64,000 bases of DNA from Dyadobacter sp. CECT 9275 (GTDB lineage: Bacteria; Bacteroidota; Bacteroidia; Cytophagales; Spirosomataceae): the NCBI RefSeq assembly GCF_907164905.1, contig NZ_CAJRAF010000002.1, positions 1,426,001-1,490,000 of the forward strand, read 5' to 3'. Position numbers and translations under genes: made by a program. This document shows positions 45,588 to 54,823 of the stretch, piece by piece (positions within the stretch are counted from its first letter, which is position 1; each line of letters begins with the position of its first letter). The notes under the pieces were generated by a model. That model was given only the letters and a program-made list of their open reading frames with translations. It made no database searches and was not told the origin of the DNA.

Positions 45588-46168
45588 TCGAATTTTTAGC
45601 GCTTATCACCGCACATATACTGGCTGATTTCTATTGGCAGCCGACACGCTGGGTGATGGATAAAAAGGGAAGTACCGCATGGTTCATTGCCGACCAGGTT
45701 CTTCACCTGATTTCGATCATCTTCATTTCATTAATACTGACTTCCAAAATTGAAATTGGCATAGATCAGCTCAAAGCATGGTACCAAACACCACGTAACC
45801 TGGCGATCATTTCGGGGGTTTTACTTTGTCTTTCACCAGTATCTTTTCTGGTGGGAATGCTCACAAGGCCGTGGCGGGACGAACTTGAAAGGCTAGTACC
45901 AAATGCGGACGATAACCTTGCCAACGCCGGGCGCTGGATAGGGATGTCTGAAAGGCTGCTGATTTTTGTATTTGTGCTCATCAACCAGTTTTCCGCCATC
46001 GGGTTTCTGATCGCGGCAAAATCACTTTTGAGATATAACGATAAAACAACATCCGGCGACATTCCTCCCGCTTACATCAGCAAAAAATCGGAGTACATAC
46101 TCGTAGGCACGCTGATGAGTTATACCTGTTCCATCGCCATTGCGCTGATCATAAAAATGGTGAATTAA
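45584..46168 (+). CDS. DUF3307 membrane protein
   Basis: A 194-residue integral membrane protein with about four or five hydrophobic segments (near residues 3-20, 42-60, 75-95, 120-142 and 168-190). The N-terminus MIEFLALITAHILADFYWQP is the family signature with its conserved H...AD...Q. The ATG overlaps the SatD stop, so translation is coupled. Function unknown; the pair looks like a cytoplasmic sensor/regulator with a membrane partner. Confidence 0.85.
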   Translation: MIEFLALITAHILADFYWQPTRWVMDKKGSTAWFIADQVLHLISIIFISLILTSKIEIGIDQLKAWYQTPRNLAIISGVLLCLSPVSFLVGMLTRPWRDELERLVPNADDNLANAGRWIGMSERLLIFVFVLINQFSAIGFLIAAKSLLRYNDKTTSGDIPPAYISKKSEYILVGTLMSYTCSIAIALIIKMVN

Positions 46169-46230
46169 ATTTTGATTAAGGATTTAAACCTTGGGACAGG
46201 TCTTTACTCTAACCCGGGAATCTTTAAACA

Positions 46231-46596
46231 ATGAATATCATGAAGAAAGGATTGATCGCCATACTGATGGCCTTTGCAAGTATTACCGCGTTTGCGCAGC
46301 GCCAGGACTCCAACATGACCGTGGAGCAAAGAGCAGAAAACCAGACCAAAAGACTTACTGAAAGCCTGCAACTTACCGCCGATCAGCAAAAGCAGGTTTA
46401 TGCGCTGAACCTGGATCGTGCCAAGAAAATGGAAGAAATGAGAAACTCGCAAACGCAGGATCGTGAGGCTATGCGCGCATCCATGCAGACATTTAATACG
46501 GAGCTTGGCAAAGTGTTAACACCTGAACAACAGGAAAAGTACAAAGCTTTGCAGGAAGAAAGAAGGAACAGAGGCGGTGGCGGCCGTGGAAATTAA
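46231..46596 (+). CDS. Small periplasmic DUF4890/Spy-like protein
   Basis: A 121-residue exported protein: signal peptide (AILMAFASITAFAQ), then a charged helical body with SLQLTADQQKQVYAL and LGKVLTPEQQEKYKAL, the repeated L-T-x-x-Q motif of Spy/CpxP-like chaperone proteins, ending in a glycine-arginine tail (RNRGGGGRGN). It may be a periplasmic stress chaperone. Start could be ATG 46231 or the ATG at 46240 (MKKGL). Confidence 0.78.
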   Translation: MNIMKKGLIAILMAFASITAFAQRQDSNMTVEQRAENQTKRLTESLQLTADQQKQVYALNLDRAKKMEEMRNSQTQDREAMRASMQTFNTELGKVLTPEQQEKYKALQEERRNRGGGGRGN

Positions 46597-46735
46597 GTTG
46601 AGAGTTCACAATTGTGATTTGTGATTGGCTATCTGGCTGATTGGACATATCGGCGTATAACAAAACAATTATGAATTGGGGAATTCACCCACGCGCATGA
46701 AAGTCGTTTAAATAGAGACCAACCTATCAAACGAC

Positions 46736-47959
46736 ATGGCAGTAGTAGAATTCCCCCAGCTCATAGCCCGAGGTTGTGGCCTGGACGTACACAAAGATAC
46801 AGTAGTTGCTTCGATCAAAGGAACTGGAATCAAGGAAGAAACCCGGACCTTCGCCACGTTCACCAAAGATCTGGAAGAGTTGTTGCAATGGCTTGAGGAC
46901 CACCAGATTACCCATATTGCTATGGAGAGTACCGGCGTTTACTGGCGGCCTGTATATTATGTTTTGGAAGGCAGCTTTGAGATTATTTTGGTTAATGCCC
47001 GTCATATCAAGAATGTTCCCGGCCATAAAACCGATAAAAAGGATTCTGAATGGATCGCTAAACTACTTTTGAGTGGTCTTCTCCGGCATAGTTTTGTCCC
47101 CGAAAGCTGGGTGCGAGAGCTAAGAACATTGCTGCGACACCGTAAAAAGCTGGTCAATGAGCGCAGCAGGGAAAAGAATCGCTTACAAAATATCTTAGAG
47201 GATGCCAACATTAAGCTCGGCAGCGTGGTCAGCGATGTGTTTTCCAAAACCGGGCAGGGGATTATAGATTTGTTATTGGCCGGTGTTACCGATCCTGTTG
47301 TGTTATCAAACCAGGCCAAAGGTTCGCTGGTGAACAAAAAGCAAGCTTTGCAGCAAGCACTTTACGGCCGCTTCTGTGAACGCCACCGTTTTATGTTGAG
47401 CTTGATTATCCAGACGATGCATGCCTTAGACGAGCTCATCAGCCAGCTTGACCAGCAGATAGAACTTTGCCTGGCCGATAAGCAGGCCGAGCTCGCATTG
47501 CTACAAACCATCCCGGGTGTGTCAAGGCAATCAGCTATTGGTATCGTATCAGAAATCGGTCTGGATATGTCCCAGTTTCTCTCTGACAAACACCTGGCTT
47601 CCTGGGCCGGGGTCTGCCCGGGAAATAACGAGAGTGCGGGTAAAGTAAGGTCAGCAAGGATAACCCACGGAAATACCTATTTGAAAACCACATTGATCGA
47701 AGCTTCCTGGGCTGCCAGCCATACCCTGAACACTTTCTTGTCATTCAAGTACCACAAACTGGCGCAGAGGCGAGGAAAGAAAAAGGCGGCAATGGCTATC
47801 GCCCATCAGATACTAACAGCTGCATACCATATCCTTCGGGATAAACTACCTTACAAGGAACCAACCCTGAAAGCTGAAATCCTGATCGAAAGAAGGAAAG
47901 CTGAAATCCAACGGTTGGAAAACCGGGTGAGAAAGTTGAAAATATTAGCGTCCCAATAG
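46736..47959 (+). CDS. IS110-family transposase/recombinase
   Basis: A 407-residue enzyme catalysing RNA-guided recombination of the element. The N-terminal RuvC-like DEDD domain has Asp17 (CGLDVHKD), Glu64 (IAMESTGVYW), Asp100 and Asp103 (HKTDKKDSEWIA). The C-terminal Transposase_20 domain has the catalytic serine candidate Ser300 in CPGNNESAGK. A coiled-coil hinge (about 130-160 and 225-250) lies between. All key residues are intact and the frame is open, so the element may be active. Confidence 0.95.
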   Translation: MAVVEFPQLIARGCGLDVHKDTVVASIKGTGIKEETRTFATFTKDLEELLQWLEDHQITHIAMESTGVYWRPVYYVLEGSFEIILVNARHIKNVPGHKTDKKDSEWIAKLLLSGLLRHSFVPESWVRELRTLLRHRKKLVNERSREKNRLQNILEDANIKLGSVVSDVFSKTGQGIIDLLLAGVTDPVVLSNQAKGSLVNKKQALQQALYGRFCERHRFMLSLIIQTMHALDELISQLDQQIELCLADKQAELALLQTIPGVSRQSAIGIVSEIGLDMSQFLSDKHLASWAGVCPGNNESAGKVRSARITHGNTYLKTTLIEASWAASHTLNTFLSFKYHKLAQRRGKKKAAMAIAHQILTAAYHILRDKLPYKEPTLKAEILIERRKAEIQRLENRVRKLKILASQ

Positions 47960-48022
47960 AAAGGTCGAGGCTTTTTTTGGTGGACTATACCCCGTTAACA
48001 AAACTGATAACAGACGCTAAGC

Positions 48023-48115
48023 ACCCACAGCTGTTGCCATTGAGCACGTAGAAAAAATTTTCCTCTAAGAGGAAAATCGCTTAGATCGATCTGCGATCTT
48101 GGGATTGCTGTGGGT
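48023..48115 (+). ncRNA. Structured 3' non-coding region, candidate IS110 bridge RNA segment
   Basis: After the transposase stop, ACCCACAGC (48023-48031) pairs perfectly with GCTGTGGGT (48107-48115). Enclosed are a perfect 9-bp hairpin ATTTTCCTC/GAGGAAAAT (48057-48077) and a 6-bp hairpin AGATCG/CGATCT (48083-48099). Multi-helix non-coding ends of IS110/IS1111 elements encode bridge RNA, so this is a good candidate for part of one. It could alternatively be a host RNA left beside the element. Confidence 0.45.
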
Positions 48116-48142
48116 ATTCGGGTTCAGAAGAGACTTTCAGAA

Positions 48143-48172
48143 AAAAAAGAGACACTTCCATGTCTCTTTTTT
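48143..48172 (-). terminator. Bidirectional intrinsic terminator of prfC
   Basis: AAAAAAGAGACA (48143-48154) pairs perfectly with TGTCTCTTTTTT (48161-48172) around CTTCCA. It begins directly after the prfC stop on the minus strand and also has a T-tract on the plus strand, so it could end the IS transcript as well. Confidence 0.9.
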
Positions 48173-48177
48173 GCATT

Positions 48178-49773
48178 CTAATAAGGTACTTCCGTCTTAA
48201 ATTCCGATGTGAAGTGGAAATGAATAGCGGGATTATTTTCCCTGTTCATCCGGATCATCCATTCGGATTCCGCCAGGAAAACAGGATTTTTGTCTTTATC
48301 ATACGCGATCTGATTACCTTTCAGCCTGACAAACTGGTCCATTGCCGGTTTCTCATCGGCAGTAAGCCAGCAGGCACGGGAAATGTTCATGGGTACCCAA
48401 CGGCATTTTGCACCATATTCATGCTCGAGGCGGTATTGAATGACGTCAAACTGAAGCTCTCCCACGGTGCCCACGATTTTCCTGTTTCCCAGGTCCAGCG
48501 TAAAAAGCTGTGCCACACCTTCGTCTGTTAGCTGCTGGATACCTTTCTCCAGCTGCTTGGATTTCATAGGGTCCAGGTTAATCAGTTCTTTGAAAATTTC
48601 GGGAGAAAAACTCGGTATCCCTGAAAAATTCATGATCTCCCCCTCTGTCAACGTATCTCCAATCTTGAAACTGCCGGTATCATATAATCCGACCACATCA
48701 CCCGGAAAACCTTCATCCAGTACGCTTTTATCCGATGCCATGAAGGTGAACGGACTTGAAAACCGGATTTCCTTATTCAGGCGGACGTGTTTATAAAATT
48801 TGCCCCGTTCAAATTTTCCCGAACATATCCTTAAAAAGGCGATACGGTCGCGGTGGCGGGGGTCAAGATTGGCATGTATTTTAAAAACAAAACCGGTAAA
48901 CTTCGGCTCTGTCGGATATACTTCCCGCACGTCGGTGGGGCGAGGCTGAGGAACAGGCGAAATTTCACAGAAAGTATCCAGCAACTCTTTGATACCGAAG
49001 TTATTAATGGCACTTCCGAAAAACACCGGTGCCAGTTCTCCCTTCTGATAGGCGTCCTGTGAGAATCCGTCATAAACACCTTCCACCAGTTCCACATCTT
49101 CCAGTAACTGAAGCGCGTCGCGCTCTCCCACCAGGTTTGCCAGCCCGTCGTCATCCAGGCTTATCTTGGCTACATCTCTTTCTATTTTGGTTTTATTGAT
49201 CTTAAAAAAGTATAACATCTGTTCATACAAGCTGTATACTCCTTTAAATTCAACACCCATGTTAATGGGCCATGTAAGCGGACGCACCCTGATCCCAAGC
49301 TTGGTTTCAAGCTCATCCAGAAGCTCAAACGGATTACGTCCTTCCCTGTCGAGCTTATTGACAAACACAATAACCGGTGTATTACGCATCCGGCAAACTT
49401 CCATGAGCCGTTCCGTTTGCTCCTCCACACCTTTTACGCAGTCGATCACCAGAATAACACTATCCACCGCTGTAAGCGTCCGGTAGGTATCCTCGGCAAA
49501 ATCCTTGTGCCCAGGTGTATCCAGGATATTGATCAGCAGATCCCGGTACTCAAAGGTCATTACAGAAGTAGCAACAGAAATCCCTCTCTGTTTCTCAATT
49601 TCCATAAAATCGGATGTTGCCGTTTTCTTGATTTTGTTGGACTTCACCGCTCCGGCAGTCTGAATCGCTCCTCCGAAAAGAAGTAATTTCTCAGTCAGGG
49701 TAGTTTTTCCTGCATCCGGGTGGCTGATGATCGCAAAGGTGCGGCGCTTTTTTATTTCCTCTAAATTACTCAT
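48178..49773 (-). CDS. prfC: Peptide chain release factor 3
   Basis: A 531-residue GTPase that recycles RF1/RF2 from the ribosome after termination. G1 is SHPDAGKTT, switch/G2 has [11 protein letters not shown]3 is DTPGHKDF, G4 is FVNKLDREG, then domains II and III follow ([15 protein letters not shown] near the end). Length is normal. It stands alone on the minus strand with its own terminator. Confidence 0.96.
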   Translation of the reverse strand: MSNLEEIKKRRTFAIISHPDAGKTTLTEKLLLFGGAIQTAGAVKSNKIKKTATSDFMEIEKQRGISVATSVMTFEYRDLLINILDTPGHKDFAEDTYRTLTAVDSVILVIDCVKGVEEQTERLMEVCRMRNTPVIVFVNKLDREGRNPFELLDELETKLGIRVRPLTWPINMGVEFKGVYSLYEQMLYFFKINKTKIERDVAKISLDDDGLANLVGERDALQLLEDVELVEGVYDGFSQDAYQKGELAPVFFGSAINNFGIKELLDTFCEISPVPQPRPTDVREVYPTEPKFTGFVFKIHANLDPRHRDRIAFLRICSGKFERGKFYKHVRLNKEIRFSSPFTFMASDKSVLDEGFPGDVVGLYDTGSFKIGDTLTEGEIMNFSGIPSFSPEIFKELINLDPMKSKQLEKGIQQLTDEGVAQLFTLDLGNRKIVGTVGELQFDVIQYRLEHEYGAKCRWVPMNISRACWLTADEKPAMDQFVRLKGNQIAYDKDKNPVFLAESEWMIRMNRENNPAIHFHFTSEFKTEVPY

Positions 49774-49894
49774 ACATGTTGGCTATTCATACTCCTTATG
49801 CTGCGTTCTGAGCGGTTATCTTGCAGATTAACAAAACTTGTAACGCGGGTGGTATGACCTGCTTTTTAAAAATTTGCACAAAGATACGAATAAA

Positions 49895-49921
49895 CAAAAG
49901 CCGCCCCTAACCGGAACGGCT
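49895..49921 (-). terminator. Intrinsic terminator of ppa
   Basis: On the minus strand AGCCG and CGGCT pair around a GC-rich loop and lead into TTTTGTTT. It falls between the ppa stop and the prfC start. Confidence 0.65.
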
Positions 49922-49956
49922 CAAATTCATTATATCTTAACCAGTTAATTTTCAGA

Positions 49957-50568
49957 TCAATAAAAGGAATGTTTGTAATCTTCAACCGATGTGCGTATCA
50001 CTTCATGTGCTTCTTCGCGCCCGTAAACGTTTGTAATTTCGATATGCGCTTTCTCACCCGGCAGATTTTTATAGGTAAGGAAATAATGTTTCAAACGCTC
50101 CACGATCCCATCGGGCAGCTCGCTGAGGTCACTGTACTGCCCATAAATTCCATCCCCTTTCAATACGGCAATAATCTTGTCGTCGGCCTCTCCTCCGTCC
50201 AGCAAACGGATACCACCGATCGGTTTTGCCTCACACATGATATCCCCGTGTGATATGAATTTTTCGCACAGCACCAGGATATCAAGCGGATCACCGTCAC
50301 CTTCGGTTACCTCCCTTCCCGAGCGCTCACGCGCGAGTTGGGCTATTTTCTCTGCACAATACGTTTTAGGTATAAACCCATACAAAGCCGGAACAATATT
50401 CGAATATTTTTGAGGACGGTCAATTTTCAGATAGCCCGTTACCTTATCTATTTCGTATTTAACTGTATCAGTTGGAACAATCTCAATAAATGCTGTCACC
50501 AGTTCCGGTGCGTTTTCTCCCATTGGAATGCCGTGCCAGGGATGGGCTTTGTGTACGTTAGCGATCAT
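49957..50568 (-). CDS. ppa: Inorganic pyrophosphatase (family I)
   Basis: A 203-residue enzyme hydrolysing pyrophosphate to phosphate, driving biosynthetic reactions. The signature DGDPLDILVL (three metal Asps) is present, with EIDKVTGYLKIDRPQ and the GGEADDKIIAV block. It is on the minus strand, near prfC but transcribed separately. Confidence 0.94.
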   Translation of the reverse strand: MIANVHKAHPWHGIPMGENAPELVTAFIEIVPTDTVKYEIDKVTGYLKIDRPQKYSNIVPALYGFIPKTYCAEKIAQLARERSGREVTEGDGDPLDILVLCEKFISHGDIMCEAKPIGGIRLLDGGEADDKIIAVLKGDGIYGQYSDLSELPDGIVERLKHYFLTYKNLPGEKAHIEITNVYGREEAHEVIRTSVEDYKHSFY

Positions 50569-50622
50569 TATTTGCGTAATAGGTAAATTACTTTGGTTCT
50601 TAATTTTAAATCATACCGGATT

Positions 50623-51597
50623 TTAATTGCCCACGGTGTCTGAAACAACGTAGTCGCCGGTTTTGGATATGGATTGTTTCACAAACAATTCTCCCAGAAA
50701 TCCTGCCAGAAAAAGTTGTGACCCCACCATGATCGACACCAGCGCCAGGAAGAACAACGGATTTTCGGTTACATTCCGATATACTTCATGAGATATATAA
50801 ATTTTATATATCTTGGAACCAATGAGCCACATGGCTATAACACTTCCAAGGAAAAACATCAACGTGCCAAGACTTCCGAAAAGATGCATGGGACGCCGTC
50901 CAAACTTATTAACAAAGGCTATTGAAAGCAAATCGAGAAAGCCAAAAATAAATCTTTCCAGGCCAAATTTGGTATATCCGTACTTTCTTGCCCTGTGCTG
51001 AACCACCTTCTCTCCTATCTTCGCAAACCCGTTCCATTTGGCTATTACAGGAATATACCGGTGCATTTCTCCATAAATCGTAATATTTTTAACTACCTCT
51101 TTACGGTAGGCTTTTAGCCCGCAGTTGAAGTCGTGTAGAGATACTCCGGAAATACTTCGGGTAGCGGCATTAAAGATTTTGGTAGGTATCGTTTTGGTGA
51201 TCGGGTCATATCTTTTCTTTTTCCAGCCCGATACCAGGTCAAATTTTTCCTCCCTGATCATCCGGTAAAGTGCCGGAATTTCATCCGGACTGTCCTGCAA
51301 GTCCGCATCCATAGTAATCAGTACCTCCCCGGTTGCCGCCTGAAAACCTGTCTGCAAAGCTGCTGTTTTACCATAATTTCTGACGAAACGAAAACCACGG
51401 ATATGAGGGTTGACCGCCGACAGTTCCCTGATCACATTCCACGACTGGTCCTTGCTGCCATCATCCACAAAAAGGATTTCGTAGGAAAATTGATTTTCAA
51501 TCATTACACGCTCAATCCACTCGCTTAGTTCAGGCAACGACTCCTCCTCGTTATAAAGAGGAATTAACACGGATATCTGTATGGGATTGTCTGTCAT
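50623..51597 (-). CDS. Family 2 glycosyltransferase, polyprenyl-phosphate type
   Basis: A 324-residue membrane GT2 enzyme (DPM1/GtrB-like) that probably transfers a sugar from a nucleotide donor to undecaprenyl phosphate. It has SVLIPLYNEEESLPEL, FVDDGSKDQSW, ITMDADLQDSPDEI (DxD metal site) and VSGWKKKRYDP, with two C-terminal transmembrane helices (about 245-275 and 290-315). I start at MTDNPIQ because the preceding 22 residues do not match the family. The tRNA methyltransferase gene upstream ends 62 bases before this start. Confidence 0.9.
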   Translation of the reverse strand: MTDNPIQISVLIPLYNEEESLPELSEWIERVMIENQFSYEILFVDDGSKDQSWNVIRELSAVNPHIRGFRFVRNYGKTAALQTGFQAATGEVLITMDADLQDSPDEIPALYRMIREEKFDLVSGWKKKRYDPITKTIPTKIFNAATRSISGVSLHDFNCGLKAYRKEVVKNITIYGEMHRYIPVIAKWNGFAKIGEKVVQHRARKYGYTKFGLERFIFGFLDLLSIAFVNKFGRRPMHLFGSLGTLMFFLGSVIAMWLIGSKIYKIYISHEVYRNVTENPLFFLALVSIMVGSQLFLAGFLGELFVKQSISKTGDYVVSDTVGN

Positions 51598-51659
51598 GAA
51601 ATAATGAATGTTCTTAATACCTGGTCTGGATTCGGGTGCAAAGTTCGGCTTTTTCCTGA

Positions 51660-52382
51660 TCAAAATATCAAATAAAACGGTTCAAGTAATTGCCTGAATT
51701 CACGGGTATATACTCTTTCCTGAAAATTATATACAGATAATTCATTACTAATGAATTCCTTGCATTCATTTCCACCATACCGGATGGTCAGAATCCGGCG
51801 GAAAGGTTTTTTGCCGGGGTCATGTTTCAGTATTAAATTATCGACCAGAACCCATCCTTTGTTTTCAGCTTTACGTAAAAAAAGACCTGCTTCTTCCACA
51901 GGTAATAGTACGTGCGCCTTTCCGTGGGGAGTGATTAACCGTGTCATCGCTTCTAAAAGCGCATCAAATGACAGTGTTTCCGCATGGTGAGCCCCGTTCT
52001 TCTTTTCCGAGGGGGAGCGTAAGTCGGACTGAAAGAACGGAGGATTGGTAATAATACAGTCGTACCGGTCATCCGGCTGAAACTCCTGAATAGCCGCTTG
52101 GTAAATGGAAATCCTGTGCCCGAATGGGCTGGCGCTTACATTTTCCCTCGCCTGCTCAGCTGCCTCCGGGTCCAGCTCCACAGCATCAATCAGTATCTTT
52201 TCATTCCGTTGTGCAGCCATCAAGGACAGCAGGCCAGTACCTGCGCCTATATCCAGCATTCTTTTCACATGCTCAATTCCAGCCCAGGCACCCAGTACGC
52301 AGGCATCTGTGCAGACTTTCATGGCACATTTTTCCTGAAAAACTGTGAATTGTTTGAAACGAAAGAATGAGTTTCCGGCCAT
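51660..52382 (-). CDS. tRNA1(Val) (adenine(37)-N6)-methyltransferase-like (YfiC family)
   Basis: A 240-residue SAM-dependent N6-adenine methyltransferase. Motif I is MLDIGAGTGLLSLMAAQR and the catalytic motif is CIITNPPFF (NPPY type). The opening NSFFRFKQFTVFQEKCAMKV is typical of the YfiC/TrmN6 family, which methylates A37 of tRNA-Val. The exact substrate here is inferred from the family. Confidence 0.87.
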   Translation of the reverse strand: MAGNSFFRFKQFTVFQEKCAMKVCTDACVLGAWAGIEHVKRMLDIGAGTGLLSLMAAQRNEKILIDAVELDPEAAEQARENVSASPFGHRISIYQAAIQEFQPDDRYDCIITNPPFFQSDLRSPSEKKNGAHHAETLSFDALLEAMTRLITPHGKAHVLLPVEEAGLFLRKAENKGWVLVDNLILKHDPGKKPFRRILTIRYGGNECKEFISNELSVYNFQERVYTREFRQLLEPFYLIF

Positions 52383-52391
52383 GCCTGTTAA

Positions 52392-53030
52392 TTATTTTCT
52401 GCCAAAGTCCGCCGGATTTTCACCCCAGTATTCTGTTTCCCATTTCAGGATTTTGTTGGGAAAGGAATTGGTTGCCAGCCAGCGTTCCGCCCTCTGGAGC
52501 ATTTCGAAGACGGGTTTGTTACGTGGTGTCAATTCCAGTTTGGTATTGGCATGTTTCTTTTTCACCCAGCTGATGGCCGTCCGGGAGTCCGAATAAATGG
52601 GCAAATCACTTTCCTTTTTTTGTAGATAGGCCAGTCCGTGCACAATGGCCAGGAATTCGCCAATATTGTTGGTGGCATCCTTGAACGGTCCCTGTAAAAA
52701 AATCCTGACACCGGTTGCCAGGTATACTCCCTGGTATTCCATGTCTCCGGTGGCCGTGTTCCAGGCTGCATCCACAGCTATGCTGTTTTTGATCGGTTTA
52801 CCTATACTGGCCGGCACCACTTTCATGCTCTGCTTTTGTGCGGCCTCTTTCTTGGCTACAAATTCCCAGTAATTACGCTGAATAGCGGCTTCGGCTTCCT
52901 GAAGGGAATCAAATGACTTAAACTGTGCATCGTCAAAACCCTTTATCTGCGCTTCACATTCCCGCCAGTCGGTAAAAATCCCTGTTTGCCGCCCCTGCCA
53001 GACCACATAAAATTTTGTCTTTTTTGCCAT
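52392..53030 (-). CDS. Ribonuclease H with viroplasmin-like N-terminal domain
   Basis: A 212-residue protein removing RNA from RNA-DNA hybrids. The N-terminal viroplasmin/RNH1_N domain (about 1-48) shows KFYVVWQGRQTGIFTDW. The RNase H domain shows IAVDAAWNTATG (first Asp), NNIGEFLAIVHGL (Glu), IYSDSRTAISW (Asp) and a last Asp near the end. The ATG overlaps the pepT stop by one base (TAATG), so the two are translationally coupled. Confidence 0.9.
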   Translation of the reverse strand: MAKKTKFYVVWQGRQTGIFTDWRECEAQIKGFDDAQFKSFDSLQEAEAAIQRNYWEFVAKKEAAQKQSMKVVPASIGKPIKNSIAVDAAWNTATGDMEYQGVYLATGVRIFLQGPFKDATNNIGEFLAIVHGLAYLQKKESDLPIYSDSRTAISWVKKKHANTKLELTPRNKPVFEMLQRAERWLATNSFPNKILKWETEYWGENPADFGRK

Positions 53031-54265
53031 TACGCTTTCTCTTCCCAAACCTGACACAGACTGACTATTACTTCAACTGCTTTTTCCATATCCTGAACCG
53101 AAACCCATTCGAGCCGGGAATGAAAGGCATGTTCTCCTGCAAAAATATTCGGGCAGGGCAATCCCATGAAAGATAGCCTGGATCCATCCGTCCCGCCTCT
53201 GATACTCCGTTGGACGGGATTTAAACCCACCCTTTCCATCGCTTCAAGGGCATTCCCGATCACCTGCGGGTGCTGATCAAGAATTTTCTTCATATTACGG
53301 TACTGCTCGGTCAGCTTTATCTCGGCAGTTGAACCAGGATATTGTTTTAAAACGGTTTCGGTTATATTTTTCAGAAGTTCCTCTTTTTCTTTTAAGCCCA
53401 CTTCCGTAAAATCCCTGATAATAAAGTCCAGCGTGGCCTTTTCCTGGATTCCCTCCATAAAAACGGGATGAATAAAACCTTCCTTCTCTTCGGTCGTTTC
53501 AGGCGAAAGGGCTGTTTTGGGTAGTGAAGCAAGAATATCCGCACCAATTTTCAATGCATTTTCAAGTTTCCCTTTGCCATACCCGGGATGCGTGCTTACT
53601 CCATAAATGGTGATCCTGAGCCCATCCGCAGAAAAAGTCTCGTCCTCCAGTGTTCCCACCGCTTCTCCGTCAACCGTATAGCCATATTCAGCTCCAAGTT
53701 TCAAGAGGTCAACTTTTTCGGTCCCCCGGCCTACCTCCTCATCAGGTGTGAAGAGTATTTTGATAACGCCGTGTCTGATATCCTTGTGGGACATAAGATA
53801 GTCCGCCGCCGCCATAATCTCAGCAACACCCGCTTTGTTATCCGCTCCTAACAATGTAGAACCGCTGGCGGTCACAATATCATTCCCGATCTGCTGATCC
53901 AGGTCGTGTAATTCCGAAATGCGCAGAACCTGGCTGGGATCATCCGGCAAAACAATATCAGCCCCGTCCCAATTACGGTGCACAATAGGTTTAACATTAG
54001 CCCCGGAGACGTCAGGAGAGGTGTCCACATGAGAGCAAAAACAAATTACCGGAATTCCCGCCTTCTCCGATGTAGCAGGAATAGTGGCATATACATAACC
54101 ATGCTCGTCCAGATGCGCATCACGGATCCCAAGCTCCTGCAATTCCGTAACCAGAAGATTACTCAGGTCACGCTGTTTGGATGTACTTGGAAAACTTTCT
54201 GAATGAGGGTCCGACTGGGTATCGATCCGGACGTAACGAAGAAAACGGTCGAGAACAGACGACAT
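53030..54265 (-). CDS. pepT: Peptidase T (tripeptide aminopeptidase)
   Basis: A 411-residue M20B zinc aminopeptidase cleaving N-terminal residues from tripeptides. Metal-site motifs are FCSHVDTSPDV, LGADNKAGVAEI, TPDEEVGRGTE and AGEHAFHSRLEWV. Length and motif order are as in E. coli PepT. It forms an operon with the RNase H gene. Confidence 0.94.
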   Translation of the reverse strand: MSSVLDRFLRYVRIDTQSDPHSESFPSTSKQRDLSNLLVTELQELGIRDAHLDEHGYVYATIPATSEKAGIPVICFCSHVDTSPDVSGANVKPIVHRNWDGADIVLPDDPSQVLRISELHDLDQQIGNDIVTASGSTLLGADNKAGVAEIMAAADYLMSHKDIRHGVIKILFTPDEEVGRGTEKVDLLKLGAEYGYTVDGEAVGTLEDETFSADGLRITIYGVSTHPGYGKGKLENALKIGADILASLPKTALSPETTEEKEGFIHPVFMEGIQEKATLDFIIRDFTEVGLKEKEELLKNITETVLKQYPGSTAEIKLTEQYRNMKKILDQHPQVIGNALEAMERVGLNPVQRSIRGGTDGSRLSFMGLPCPNIFAGEHAFHSRLEWVSVQDMEKAVEVIVSLCQVWEEKA

Positions 54266-54305
54266 TGTTTTACAGATTTACTTCTTCTAAAAAACTAAAT
54301 TGATA

Positions 54306-54770
54306 CTATCCGATTATCCCTGAAAGATCTGCCGGCGAATAGTTAATATTCTTGAGCGTTTTATCATCCGCCGTCCGGTAAACCAGGTATTTCCCGTTAT
54401 CCTCTCTGAAATAACATTCGGTACCCTTTGCCTGATAATGTGCCACCGTTGCCTCCGCCTCTTCCACCGAATTACAGGCCTTTGACATGTTGGAGCGCTG
54501 TACCTCATCAAAAAGAGCTCTGAATTTCTCCCCGAGACCAAATTCCAGCACGGCTCCGGATAGGACATACTGGAGATCACAGAGAGCGTCCGCTATTTCT
54601 ACGATATCTTTTTCCAGAATGGCAACTTCCAGTTCTTTCAATTCCTCGGCCAGCAGGGCAACCCGAAGGCGGCTGCGTTCCTCAGAAGGAATAGTTGGGG
54701 TATCAAGAATGGGATGTTTGAATGTGCGGTGAAATTCCGCTACCTGATTAAGGCTGTCAAGTTGCTGCAT
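54306..54770 (-). CDS. MazG-like nucleotide pyrophosphohydrolase
   Basis: A 154-residue all-alpha NTP pyrophosphohydrolase (PRA-PH/MazG-like). The active-site pattern is seen in LLAEELKELEVAILEKD and VEIADALCDLQYVLSG (E-x-x-E ... E-x-x-D type). The C-terminal third (AKGTECYFREDNGKYLV) is typical of a subgroup found in phages and bacteria. It probably hydrolyses damaged or modified (d)NTPs; the substrate is unknown. Confidence 0.82.
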   Translation of the reverse strand: MQQLDSLNQVAEFHRTFKHPILDTPTIPSEERSRLRVALLAEELKELEVAILEKDIVEIADALCDLQYVLSGAVLEFGLGEKFRALFDEVQRSNMSKACNSVEEAEATVAHYQAKGTECYFREDNGKYLVYRTADDKTLKNINYSPADLSGIIG

Positions 54771-54823
54771 AAATAATGGAAAGAATGAACACAGGGCAGA
54801 TATATCTATACAAGACCCTTTGC

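Larger units (their letters stand above)
46660..48140 (+). mobile_element. IS110-family insertion element (ends approximate)
   Basis: The DEDD transposase gene occupies 46736-47959. The left end lies somewhere between the Spy-like gene stop (46596) and 46736, and the right end before the prfC terminator (48143). IS110 elements lack classical terminal repeats and target duplications, so the ends cannot be fixed by eye. A hairpin (GTCGTTT at 46703-46709 with AAACGAC at 46729-46735) abuts the transposase ATG. The right non-coding part folds strongly (see 48023-48115). Confidence 0.7.
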
